Assembly: GCA_963775575.1 (NCBI GenBank) | Contig: CAVZJG010000002.1 | Coordinates: 248,001 to 312,000, forward strand | DNA from: Roseiarcus sp963775575 | Lineage (GTDB): Bacteria; Pseudomonadota; Alphaproteobacteria; Rhizobiales; Beijerinckiaceae | DNA: 64,000 nucleotides | Direction of reading: 5' to 3' | Shown here: positions 44,344-51,583 of the stretch, piece by piece | How positions within the stretch are numbered: the stretch's first letter is position 1 | Layout: each line of letters begins with the position of its first letter | Made by a program: the position numbers and the translations under genes | Notes under the pieces: generated by a model | What the model was told of the DNA's origin: nothing | The model's input: only the letters and a program-made list of their open reading frames with translations | Database searches by the model: none

Positions 44344-47180
44344 TGACCGAACAATTGCAGCTTCGACGCGGAACGGCCGCTCAGGTCGCCGCCTTCACCG
44401 GCGCAATCGGCGAGATCGTCGTCGACACAACGAACAACCGGCTCGTCGTGCAGGACGGCGCGACGGCGGGCGGCTTCCCAGCGGCCAAGTTGAGCGACAT
44501 CGCCGCCAACACGCGCGCCGTGGTTTCCGACGCCGCGTATACGGCGCTCGCAACCGATCGCAATATCGCGTTCACCGCGATCACGGCGCCGCGCGTCGTG
44601 ACCTTGCCCGCCGCGAGCGCCTATCCCACCGGTGCCAGCCTGACCGTGTTCGACGAATCCGGGTCTTGTTCCGCCGCCAATACGATCACGCTGACCGCGG
44701 CGGGCGGGGACAAGATCGACGGCGGGTCGAGCGCGGTCATTTCGAGCGCCTATGGCTACATCGCGCTGCAAAGCAACGGCGCTGGCAAATGGACGATCGT
44801 CGACGCGCCCGGCGCCAGCGGCGGGGGAGGCTCCGGAGGCGTGACGAGCGTCGGTCTTTCCCTGCCGTCCATCTTTAACGTTTCCGGCTCGCCGGTGACG
44901 TCGAGCGGAATCTTGACGGCCTCGCTCGCCAACGAGGGCGCCAACACCATCCTCGCCGGCCCGTCGAGCGGCCCCGCCGCCGCCCCGGCGTTCCGAGCGC
45001 TGGCGCTCGCCGACCTGCCGGCCGGGGTGATCGTCGGTCAGCGCACACCTGTTTCCGACGCCGCCTATTCCGTGGTGACGACCGATCGGCTCGTCGCCTT
45101 CACCGCGCTCACGGCCGCGCGCGCCGTCACGCTCTGCGCCGCATCGGCCTATCCGACCGGCACTCGGCTGACGATCGTCGACGAATCCGGCGCTTGTTCG
45201 GCCACGAAGACGATCGCCGTCAATCGGGCCGGCTCGGATTTGATCGACGGCGCGACGAGTTTCGTCGTCGACGCCGCCTACGCCGGCGTCGAGATCGAAA
45301 GCAATGGCGCCAACGCCTGGACGATCCTCTCGCCCGCGCCCAACGTCATCGCTTCGTTGGTCGGCATCGGCACGGCTCCCGACTACAACAACGTGCTTTC
45401 GGCCTACGGGGCGAGCGCGCTGTTCAACGGCGCCGGCAACTTCAACCTGACGATCAACAAGGGCGGCTCGGGCGGTGTACCGGCCGACACCGCCTCGCTC
45501 ATCTTCGAGGACGGCTTCTCCGGCCGCGCCCAGATGGGCCTTAACGGCAGCGACAATTTCAGCTTCAAGGTGTCGCCGAACGGATCGAGCTGGACGACGG
45601 CGATCGCCCTCGACGCGACGACCGGCGTCGCGACCCTCGCCAACCAGCGCACCGCCGTTTCCGACGCGGCCTATTCGGCGCTCGTCACCGACCGGCTGAT
45701 CGCCTACACGGCGCTGACCGCGGCGCGCGTCGTGACGCTGCCGGGGGCGGCGAATTATCCTCCCGGCCAATCGCTCACCATCGCCGACGAGAGCGGCGCC
45801 TGCTCGGCGACGAAGACCATCACGATCTCGCGCGCCGGCTCCGATGCGATCAACGGCGCGACGAGCGCCGTCATCGCGGCGGCCTACGGCTACCTGTGCC
45901 TGGAGAGCAACGGCTCCAACGCCTGGACGATCGTCGATCAGAACCAGGCCGCCCCGTTCACCGGCGACTCCGGCTCGGGCGGCGCGGCGGGCTTCGTTCC
46001 CGCGCCCCCGGCGCATTCGGCCGCCTATAACGAGACGCTCGGCGCCGGCGGCGCCTGGGTCGGCCAGATGGCTGGGTTCCGCAACCGCCTGACGAACGGC
46101 GCTTGTGCCATCGATCAGCGCGGGCTTTCCTCGAGCGCGGCGTCGGTCACCGGGTATATCTCCGGGACCACGCTGACGGTGACGGCGGTCGGATCGGGGA
46201 CGCTCGTCGTCGGCCAGGCGCTTTCCGCGACCGGCATGACCGCCGGCACAACCATCACCGCGCTCGGGACGGGAACGGGCGGGACCGGAACCTACACCGT
46301 CAACGCTTCGCAGACGCTGTTCTCGTCGGGCTCGCCGGGGACGATCGCGGGCTCCGGGCAAGAAATCGTCGCCGGCGCGGCGCTCGCCTATTCCGTCGAC
46401 CGTTTCTACGCCTACTCCACGGGCGCCAACGTCGTCGGCCGGCGGATCGCCGGCGCGTTCCCGCCCGATCAATTCCTCTACCAATTCACCGGCGCGGCGT
46501 CGGCGACGGGGATCGGCCTCGCCCAGCGCATCGAGGCCGCCAACAGTTTCGATCTCGCCGGGCAGACCGCGACGTTGAGCGCCAAGCTGGCGGACTCGCC
46601 GCTGACGACGGTCAATTGGACGGCTTACTACGCCACGACGACGGACGCCTTCGGCACGCTGGCGAGTCCGACCAAGACGCAGATCGCGACGGGCTCGTTC
46701 ACCGTCAATTCGACGCCTGCCGTCTACAGCGCGCAGATTTCCGTTCCCTCGGCGGCGACGACGGGCGTCGAGATCGTTTTGAGCGTCGGCGCGCAGACCA
46801 GCGGGACGTGGACGATCGGCGAGGTCCAGCTCGAATTAGGCCAAGTCGCGACGTCGTTCGAGCGGCGGCTGATTTCAGAAGAGACATCCGCATGCACGAG
46901 ATATTTTCAGTCGTTCATCGGCCCCGGTTGGGGTTCGATTAGTTTTGCAAGCTACGGCGCCGCGTCGAGCTGGCCCACGTTTTCGCTCTTCATTCCTTCA
47001 ATGCGAGTAACGCCAACTACCGCGCTCGTCGGAGGATGGTCGAGCAGCAACGCGGCAAGCCAAGCGATCAATGGCGTGTCGCCAAACCTCGTTGAAGCAC
47101 TTTACGAGATTGTCGCCACGGGCTCTGCTTATTGGCAGAGCCCGCCTAACGGCGGGTTTACTCTGTCTGCGGAGCTTTAG
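44343..47180 (+). CDS. Tail fibre with three internal repeats
   Basis: A 945-residue fibre starting at ATG 44343 (TGATG overlap). N-terminus MTEQLQLRRGTAAQVAAFTGAIGEIVVDTTNNRLVVQDG is the usual 'hyphal-type' fibre start. Three ~95-residue repeats lie at about 59-152, 236-329 and 437-532, each VSDAAY...TDR.IAFTALTA.RVVTLP, DESGACSATKTI and a SNG.NAWTIV end. The C-terminal third (FRNRLTNGACAIDQRG, VQLELGQVATSFERR) resembles receptor-binding carbohydrate modules common in alphaproteobacterial fibres. Two small hairpins (47120-47143 and 47142-47157) lie in the last codons. Confidence 0.85.
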   Translation: MTEQLQLRRGTAAQVAAFTGAIGEIVVDTTNNRLVVQDGATAGGFPAAKLSDIAANTRAVVSDAAYTALATDRNIAFTAITAPRVVTLPAASAYPTGASLTVFDESGSCSAANTITLTAAGGDKIDGGSSAVISSAYGYIALQSNGAGKWTIVDAPGASGGGGSGGVTSVGLSLPSIFNVSGSPVTSSGILTASLANEGANTILAGPSSGPAAAPAFRALALADLPAGVIVGQRTPVSDAAYSVVTTDRLVAFTALTAARAVTLCAASAYPTGTRLTIVDESGACSATKTIAVNRAGSDLIDGATSFVVDAAYAGVEIESNGANAWTILSPAPNVIASLVGIGTAPDYNNVLSAYGASALFNGAGNFNLTINKGGSGGVPADTASLIFEDGFSGRAQMGLNGSDNFSFKVSPNGSSWTTAIALDATTGVATLANQRTAVSDAAYSALVTDRLIAYTALTAARVVTLPGAANYPPGQSLTIADESGACSATKTITISRAGSDAINGATSAVIAAAYGYLCLESNGSNAWTIVDQNQAAPFTGDSGSGGAAGFVPAPPAHSAAYNETLGAGGAWVGQMAGFRNRLTNGACAIDQRGLSSSAASVTGYISGTTLTVTAVGSGTLVVGQALSATGMTAGTTITALGTGTGGTGTYTVNASQTLFSSGSPGTIAGSGQEIVAGAALAYSVDRFYAYSTGANVVGRRIAGAFPPDQFLYQFTGAASATGIGLAQRIEAANSFDLAGQTATLSAKLADSPLTTVNWTAYYATTTDAFGTLASPTKTQIATGSFTVNSTPAVYSAQISVPSAATTGVEIVLSVGAQTSGTWTIGEVQLELGQVATSFERRLISEETSACTRYFQSFIGPGWGSISFASYGAASSWPTFSLFIPSMRVTPTTALVGGWSSSNAASQAINGVSPNLVEALYEIVATGSAYWQSPPNGGFTLSAEL

Positions 47181-47184
47181 GGCC

Positions 47185-47577
47185 ATGACCTATACGCTGA
47201 TGGCGAGATCGTCCGGCGTCGTCCGCGACGCCGACGGCGCTTGCATTCCCGCCGATCCCGGCAACGTCGACTGGCAAGCCTACCAGCTTTGGCTCGCCGC
47301 CGGCAATGCGCCAGCGCCCGCCCCGTCGCCGCCGCCGCCGGTTCCCTCCTGCGCGCTCTGGCAGTTGCAGGCCGTCATGACCCCCGCGCAATGGACGGCC
47401 GCGCAGAGCGCCGTCGCGGCGCTCGTCAATCCGACCGTCTCGGCGTTCCTCGCTCGCGGCGCGAACGTCATCCCGGCCAACTCGACGACGCTGCTTTCGC
47501 TTGGCGCTTCAATCGGCCTCGGCGCCGACGAAGTGACGACGCTGGTTAGCCAGGGCGTGGCGGTTTCGATCCCGTGA
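47185..47577 (+). CDS. Fibre-associated small protein
   Basis: A 130-residue protein from ATG 47185, four bases after the fibre stop. It starts MTYTLMARSSGVVRDADGACIPADPGNVDWQAY, the short beta-start common to fibre-assembly or fibre-accessory proteins, followed by a PPPPV hinge and a helical C-terminal part (MTPAQWTAAQSAVAALV). A role in fibre folding or attachment is inferred from position. Confidence 0.65.
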   Translation: MTYTLMARSSGVVRDADGACIPADPGNVDWQAYQLWLAAGNAPAPAPSPPPPVPSCALWQLQAVMTPAQWTAAQSAVAALVNPTVSAFLARGANVIPANSTTLLSLGASIGLGADEVTTLVSQGVAVSIP

Positions 47578-47579
47578 AG

Positions 47580-47644
47580 GAAGGCGAATAGTGAATAGCG
47601 AGTGGCGAGTAGAGACGAGCCTTTCCATTCGCCCCTCTTCCTCG
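47580..47644. repeat. Inverted heptamer-type repeat (GAATAGC/GAGTGGC family)
   Basis: gcgaatagtgaatagcgagtggcgagtag followed by a weak complement ccattcgcccctcttcctcg. A third unit type of the same architecture, between the fibre-accessory gene and the next small gene. Confidence 0.7.
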
Positions 47645-47656
47645 AAAGCCCCCGCC

Positions 47657-47947
47657 ATGCCCGACCCTCACCCGTCGTGGGGTGCGCTCGGCGGGGCGAA
47701 TTTTGTCACGCCGAATTCCGACCAACGGTAGATCCTGCGCGGAATCTTCGGCATGGCGCCGGACACGCCGGAGTCCCTGCCGCCGGGCTATTGCGCTGCG
47801 ATGTCTCTGCTTCCCGATGGCTCGGGATCGGCTATATTCGTCGACGGCGATCGGGCCTGCGCCCCGATCGAGCTCGGCAGAGCGGCGATCGAGGTTCTGA
47901 TGATGGTCGGGCGCGGCGACATCGTGCATGCGTGGCAGCGGCTATGA
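47657..47947 (+). pseudogene. Small phage ORF interrupted by TAG
   Basis: From ATG 47657 the frame reads MPDPHPSWGALGGANFVTPNS, meets TAG at 47729-47731, then continues in frame ILRGIFG MAPDTPESLPPG... to TGA at 47945. The part from ATG 47753 (64 residues, with SLLPDGSGSAIFVDGDRACAP) could be translated alone. The coherent composition on both sides suggests one original ~96-residue protein damaged by an amber mutation. Function unknown. Confidence 0.5.
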
Positions 47948-48369
47948 GGAAAGAGGCAGTAGGCAGTAGGCAGTGGTCGGTAGAGAGCGGCGGCGCCCGC
48001 CGGCGGCGATCCCGCCGCGACTGCCTACTGCCTACTGCCTGTTGCCTTTTCTTCGCCCTCGCGGCCGCCGCTCCCGCGTGCGCTCAAGAGGCCGCGCCGT
48101 GCGCGACGGTCGCCGAGGCCGAGCAGATCGCGATCGTCTTCGGCGGCCAGAGCTTCGTCACGCTGACGCCTTCCCAGGCGGCCGTCGCACGCTCCATGTT
48201 CTCGATCGCCACGCTCGAATCCGCGCCAGGCGACGAGGTCGCGATATCGCTTCATTCGGACGGAACGGCCTACGTGTATTTTCTCGATCGCAGCCACGAC
48301 CAGGCTTGCTCGCCAATTCGGCTCGTCAAGGACGATGTCGCCGCCGTGATCTCGGCAAAAGGCCAGTAG
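47944..48369 (+). CDS. Secreted protein whose signal peptide is coded by the heptamer repeat
   Basis: A 141-residue protein from ATG 47944 (ATGA overlap). Residues 1-28 are repeat-derived and basic (EAVGSRQWSV...RRRRSRRD); the hydrophobic core CLLPTACCLFFALAAAAPACA is coded by tandem TACTGCC units and ends at a plausible cleavage site before QEAAPCA. The mature part contains SFVTLTPSQAAVARSMFSI and GTAYVYFLDRSHDQACSPIRLV, with two cysteines. It lies just before the lysis genes. Export is inferred from the signal-like start. Confidence 0.6.
   Translation: MRKEAVGSRQWSVESGGARRRRSRRDCLLPTACCLFFALAAAAPACAQEAAPCATVAEAEQIAIVFGGQSFVTLTPSQAAVARSMFSIATLESAPGDEVAISLHSDGTAYVYFLDRSHDQACSPIRLVKDDVAAVISAKGQ
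47954..48048. repeat. Heptamer array forming the 5' end of a coding sequence
   Basis: gaggcagtaggcagtaggcagtgg on the left and ctgcctactgcctactgcctgttgcc on the right, ~45 bases apart, entirely inside the coding region of the secreted protein. A partial array (gggcaataggccataggcggcag) follows its stop at 48376-48399. Confidence 0.85.
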
Positions 48370-48628
48370 CGAATAGGGCAATAGGCCATAGGCGGCAGGC
48401 GATGCGCGGCGGCCAGAGTCCCGCGCCGCCGATGCCGACGACGCAAAGCGTCCAACCCTGGAACGTCGGACCATGGCCGATCGGCGCGAACGTGCATCGC
48501 GCCGCCCCGGCGGCGTGTTTGCGTCCCGCCTGAGCGTCGGTTCGCCGCTCGCCCCTTAACCGCCGGCTGCCTGCCGCCGACCGACGCCCGCCCTATTCGC
48601 TGCTCGCCGCCTCCCTGAAGGCGCTCCC

Positions 48629-48706
48629 ATGACCGCGCACCCGCCGGACATCGCGCTCGCGATTCTCGTCGCGTGGCTCTTCTTCGAACTCGCAAAAAGG
48701 ATGTGA
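48629..48706 (+). CDS. Mini membrane protein (25 residues)
   Basis: MTAHPPDIALAILVAWLFFE then LAKRM: a single membrane helix with a basic end. It lies directly before the amidase gene (stop 48706, next start 48711), where lysis cassettes often hold tiny membrane proteins. Too short for statistics; supported by position and hydrophobicity. The preceding gap 48370-48628 holds a partial heptamer array and one weak 43-codon ORF at 48402. Confidence 0.4.
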   Translation: MTAHPPDIALAILVAWLFFELAKRM

Positions 48707-48710
48707 AGCC

Positions 48711-49358
48711 ATGACCAATTCTCTCGGCCTGCCCCTGCTCAAATGGGTCGTCTCGCCGAACTTTTCCGAGCGCGGCGGCGCGCGCGTCGACCTCGTCGTA
48801 GTGCACGACACCGAGGGCACCTACGCCGGCGCGATCGACTGGTTCGCGCAAAAGCGATCCCAGGTCAGCGCCCACTTCGTGCTGCGCGAAGACGGGGCGG
48901 AGGCGACGCAGATGGTCGATCTCGCCAAGAAGGCCTGGCACGTCTGCGCGTTCAATTCACGCTCGGTCGGCCTCGAAATCGCCGGCCGGGAAAGCGCCGG
49001 CTTTTCCGACGCGGCGTGGCTCGCCGCCGCGCGCATCGTCGCCTATCTCCTGCACCACTTGCAGATCCCCTGCCGCTTCGCTGAAGGAGGCGTCGGGCCG
49101 GGTTTCTGCCGCCACTACGACTTAGGCGCGGCCGGCGGCGGCCACGACGATCCGACGACCGACGCGGCCAAGTGGCAATGGTTCTGCGGCCTCGTCGCCG
49201 CCGAATATGCGCGCGGTGACTTGCCGGCGATTTGGGCGCCCGGCGGCAAAGCGCTCGCCTGCTCGCTGACGCCGCGCGAGAGCGCCGCGCCCGGAAGGGC
49301 CGCGCCAGCGGCCCCGCCGCCGACCCGCAGACGCTTGTCTCAATCAAGCAGGCGCTGA
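48711..49358 (+). CDS. Endolysin, N-acetylmuramoyl-L-alanine amidase
   Basis: A 215-residue amidase_2/PGRP-type enzyme that cuts the bond between muramic acid and the peptide. Zinc ligands are expected at H32 (VVVHDTEG) and near residue 144 (GGGHDDP), with H55 in SAHFVLREDG and a HYDLG segment; AFNSRSVGLEIAG is another family block. The last ~35 residues are Ala/Pro/Arg-rich. No signal peptide, so release needs a holin, and holin-like genes follow. Confidence 0.92.
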   Translation: MTNSLGLPLLKWVVSPNFSERGGARVDLVVVHDTEGTYAGAIDWFAQKRSQVSAHFVLREDGAEATQMVDLAKKAWHVCAFNSRSVGLEIAGRESAGFSDAAWLAAARIVAYLLHHLQIPCRFAEGGVGPGFCRHYDLGAAGGGHDDPTTDAAKWQWFCGLVAAEYARGDLPAIWAPGGKALACSLTPRESAAPGRAAPAAPPPTRRRLSQSSRR

Positions 49359-49458
49359 GCGCCTTCTCGAGCGATCGCCGCGCGCCGGCGCATACCGCGC
49401 CGGCCGATCTCTCTCTTCCGCCCGTCCTTTTCGGCTGGGCCAATCAAGGAGCGACCCC

Positions 49459-49638
49459 ATGAAACTCACCGCAGATTTTTGGCGCCATCTCGGCCTCGCC
49501 GGTGCCGTCGCCACCGCCTCGTTCGGCTTCCTGACGCACCAGGACTGGTCCGCGTTCGGCCCTTGGGCGGCGACGGTCCAGTTCGGCGTCCAAATGGCGG
49601 CCGAAGCCGTCAACCAGGCGCTCGTCAAGGCGTCGTGA
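49459..49638 (+). CDS. Holin-like small protein
   Basis: A 59-residue protein from ATG 49459 with AAGGAG upstream: MKLTADFWRHLGLAGAVATA then SFGFLTHQDWSAFGPW and a second weakly hydrophobic helix. It follows the amidase and overlaps the next mini gene (GTGA). Size and position suggest a holin or holin partner. Confidence 0.55.
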   Translation: MKLTADFWRHLGLAGAVATASFGFLTHQDWSAFGPWAATVQFGVQMAAEAVNQALVKAS

Positions 49639-49736
49639 GCTGCACCTCGCGTCTCGAATGCCTGCTCGCCGCCGCGTTCGTGATCCTCTTCACGATCGCG
49701 TCGGCGATGCGGTTCGGCTTTTCTCTTCCCCAATAG
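49635..49736 (+). CDS. Mini membrane protein in the lysis cassette (33 residues)
   Basis: From GTG 49635, overlapping the upstream stop: a short polar start with two cysteines, then one membrane helix (CLLAAAFVILFTIASAMRFG). It could be a holin modifier or spanin component. Support is coupling and hydrophobicity only. Confidence 0.42.
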   Translation: MSCTSRLECLLAAAFVILFTIASAMRFGFSLPQ

Positions 49737-49748
49737 GAATTCATCCCC

Positions 49749-50075
49749 ATGCGCAAGATTCTCGCTTTCGCGGTCGCCATCGCTCTTTCCGGCTGCGCCA
49801 ACGTCATCGACGTCGCGACCGACGACATCAACAAGGTCGCCGCGGCGCTTTCCTCGCCCGCCGCGACCCAGGCCGCCGCCAATCTCAAGGCGGGGTCGCA
49901 GGCGATCGCCTGTGATTTTTCCGCCGTCGCCAACGCAGCCGATCAAATTGCGCTCGCGGTTGCGGCGGGAAAGGCTGTCCAGAAAGACGCGCAGACGGCG
50001 CTGGTCGTCTCGGACATCGTTTGCAAGTCGCTCGGCGGGACGCCGATGGGAACGGTCGCCGTTCCGGCGTCGTGA
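49749..50075 (+). CDS. Prophage lipoprotein
   Basis: A 108-residue protein with a lipoprotein signal: MRKILAFAVAIALSGCANVI, lipobox LSGC with Cys16. The mature part is helical and Ala-rich with two further cysteines. Its place after amidase and holin-like genes fits an outer-membrane spanin subunit, but no inner spanin with a long coiled coil is obvious, so that remains a guess. Confidence 0.62.
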   Translation: MRKILAFAVAIALSGCANVIDVATDDINKVAAALSSPAATQAAANLKAGSQAIACDFSAVANAADQIALAVAAGKAVQKDAQTALVVSDIVCKSLGGTPMGTVAVPAS

Positions 50076-50081
50076 AAAGAA

Positions 50082-50155
50082 GGGCAGTAGGCAGTAGGCA
50101 AAGTAGCCCGCCGTCCTCACTGCCTACTGCCTACTGCCTATTGCCTACTGCCTCC
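50082..50155. repeat. Inverted GGCAGTA/TACTGCC heptamer array
   Basis: gggcagtaggcagtaggcaaagtag on the left and cactgcctactgcctactgcctattgcc on the right, between the lipoprotein gene and the next small gene. Confidence 0.9.
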
Positions 50156-50172
50156 TTAAACTGGAGCAAGAC

Positions 50173-50514
50173 ATGACGACCGCCACGACTTCCGTCTCGG
50201 AAATGCAAACGGCCCTGACGCTCTTCCAATCGGCATCTTTCTCGGCCGCCATGCAGGCGGTCGAGGCGGCGTTGAAGGCGAGGTTCGAGAACTCGGACGT
50301 CGACATCGTCGCGGTCGAGGACGTGTTCTTGGTGTTGGCGGAAATTCCCGGCCTGTCGGAGCTCGGGGACGTGGCGGCGGCGATCAAGCTGCTGGCGTTC
50401 ATCGGGCAGTTCACCGTGTCGCCGCCCAACGGCGGCCTCTTCGGCGCCATCATCGACTCGCTCAACGGCGTCGTGCGCCCCGTCGACAATCCGTCCGGCG
50501 CGATCGGCGGGTGA
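50173..50514 (+). CDS. Small helical phage protein
   Basis: A 113-residue protein from ATG 50173, soluble, helical, ending in a flexible GGLFGAIIDSLNGVVRPVDNP tail. AMQAVEAALKARFENSDVDIVAVEDVFLVL may be an oligomerising helix. No family recognised. It lies between heptamer array and holin-like gene. Confidence 0.5.
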   Translation: MTTATTSVSEMQTALTLFQSASFSAAMQAVEAALKARFENSDVDIVAVEDVFLVLAEIPGLSELGDVAAAIKLLAFIGQFTVSPPNGGLFGAIIDSLNGVVRPVDNPSGAIGG

Positions 50515-50550
50515 TCCATTCAAGGCCAAACCGCGGGGGGATGAAGCGTC

Positions 50551-50826
50551 ATGGCGGAACCTCTCGAAGCCGCGGTCGCGCGGCTCGACGCCAGGCTCAC
50601 CGGCATCGAACATCGTCTCGATGAGCATTACGAGATCACCAGGGAATCGCGCGCCGCCGTCGACGCGAGCCTGGCGAAATTCGAGGTCATTCTGACGAGG
50701 CTGGTGGCGCTGTCGAACGAATGGGCTGGCGTCCGCAAGACGCTGGCGACGGCGGGCGCGATGGTCGCGCTCGTCAGCTCGATTCTCGGGGCGACAGCGG
50801 CCTATTTTCGATATGGGTCGAAGTAG
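50551..50826 (+). CDS. Coiled-coil membrane protein, holin-like
   Basis: A 91-residue protein: amphipathic coiled coil (about residues 5-50, LEAAVARLDARLTGIEHRLDEH), then one membrane helix (TAGAMVALVSSILGATAAYF) and a short basic end RYGSK. This layout is that of XhlA-type haemolysin/holin partners. ATG 50551 follows GGGGGATGAAGCGTC. It is the last clear gene of the prophage. Confidence 0.65.
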   Translation: MAEPLEAAVARLDARLTGIEHRLDEHYEITRESRAAVDASLAKFEVILTRLVALSNEWAGVRKTLATAGAMVALVSSILGATAAYFRYGSK

Positions 50827-50862
50827 CGAGCTTGCGCCAGGTCTCGGAATTGATAACTCGTC

Positions 50863-51021
50863 ATGCCCGGCCGGAAGTCCTCAGAATTGGTGGAGGTCGC
50901 GAAAAGCGGGAGGGGTCGCTGCGCGCCGCCGACCCGATCCGACCGGCGCGATCTCGACGGACGCATCGGCGAACGGCTCGACGCCCTGGCGGCGAGGCTC
51001 GACCGCTTCCTCGGTTCCTGA
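50863..51021 (+). CDS. Possible mini protein at the prophage border (52 residues)
   Basis: Reads MPGRKSSELVEVAKSGRGR...RRDLDGRIGERLDALAARLDRFLGS, a basic N-terminus and an amphipathic C-terminal helix. It ends 18 bases before the stop of ybgC on the other strand. Support is modest; it may belong to the phage or be chance. Confidence 0.35.
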   Translation: MPGRKSSELVEVAKSGRGRCAPPTRSDRRDLDGRIGERLDALAARLDRFLGS

Positions 51022-51038
51022 CGCCGCTCGCCGACGCG

Positions 51039-51449
51039 CTAACGCGCCGCATCGAGCCGCGCCCGCAATTCCCTGGGGATGCGCGCAGCGTGGCCGTCTT
51101 TCAGCGCGACGACGCGAACCTTCGCTTCCGCGATTCTTTCGCCGCGGCGAAGAATGAGTTGAGAAAACTCGATCGCCGCGCCGCGAATTTCCGTCACCTG
51201 CGTTTCGACGCGCAGCAGGTCGTCGATGGCCGCCGGGGCGAGAAACTCGATTTCCAGTCCACGCACGGCGAACAGCAGACCTTGTTCGCCCGCAAGCGCG
51301 CCGTGCTCGAAGCCGAGCGCGCGCAGCCATTCGGTGCGCCCGCGCTCCATGAAGCGCAGATAAGAGGCGTGATAGACGCGGCCGGAAAAATCCGTGTCCT
51401 CGTAGTACACGCGCAGGTCCAAGTGCTGAGTTGGCGTCGGCGTCGTCAT
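51039..51449 (-). CDS. ybgC: Acyl-CoA thioesterase of the tol-pal type
   Basis: A 136-residue hot-dog-fold thioesterase. The N-terminal block LRVYYEDTDFSGRVYHASYL carries the family Asp (D20) and Y-x-D-TD motif; LRFMERGRTEWLRALGF and IEFLAPAAIDDLLRVET follow. YbgC-type enzymes hydrolyse short-chain acyl-CoAs and usually sit with tolQRAB; here the gene stands alone beside the prophage, so the tol operon is elsewhere or the prophage separated them. Confidence 0.9.
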   Translation of the reverse strand: MTTPTPTQHLDLRVYYEDTDFSGRVYHASYLRFMERGRTEWLRALGFEHGALAGEQGLLFAVRGLEIEFLAPAAIDDLLRVETQVTEIRGAAIEFSQLILRRGERIAEAKVRVVALKDGHAARIPRELRARLDAAR

Positions 51450-51583
51450 CGGGCTCGCGTTTCTGCCGCGTCGAACGGCGCGGCGCGTCGACAGACCCGG
51501 TGAAGGTAGACCGTGCGCGGCCTTCCCGCAAAGAGGGGAGGCGTCCTTTGACGCTTCTGGCGCGCAATGATAAGCGCCCCGCC

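Larger units (their letters stand above)
8606..50826 (+). mobile_element. Prophage / GTA-like structural locus with toxin-immunity cassettes
   Basis: A 42-kb stretch in which almost every main-strand gene is a virion morphogenesis or lysis gene, in the order terminase, portal, protease, capsid, adaptor, tail, tip, fibre, amidase, holin-like. The distal tail block (DUF2460, DUF2163 with conserved cysteines, NlpC/P60, TIM-barrel) is the set known from Rhodobacter-type GTAs. No integrase, repressor, replication or excision gene and no flanking tRNA was found, and it sits directly between dapD and ybgC. It is either a replication-less prophage remnant or a GTA-like element. It is interrupted by accessory cassettes at 10.5-14.1, 15.4-22.1, 25.7-30.4 and 37.7-41.3 kb. 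Confidence 0.85.

Noticed and set aside
47120..47157. Rho-independent terminator after the fibre gene
   Set aside because: Two small hairpins lie inside the last fibre codons and no T-run follows; the next gene starts 4 bases after the stop.
26452..47731. Possible stop-codon (TAG) recoding by the phage, from in-frame TAGs at 26452 and 47729
   Set aside because: TAG ends several intact genes in and around the locus (7031, 20673, 41920, 47180), and no suppressor tRNA is visible. Local mutations are simpler.
8606..50826. Attachment sites or tRNA target for the prophage
   Set aside because: No tRNA gene or convincing direct repeat was found at either border by eye; the ssrA gene is 11 kb away and lies outside the locus.
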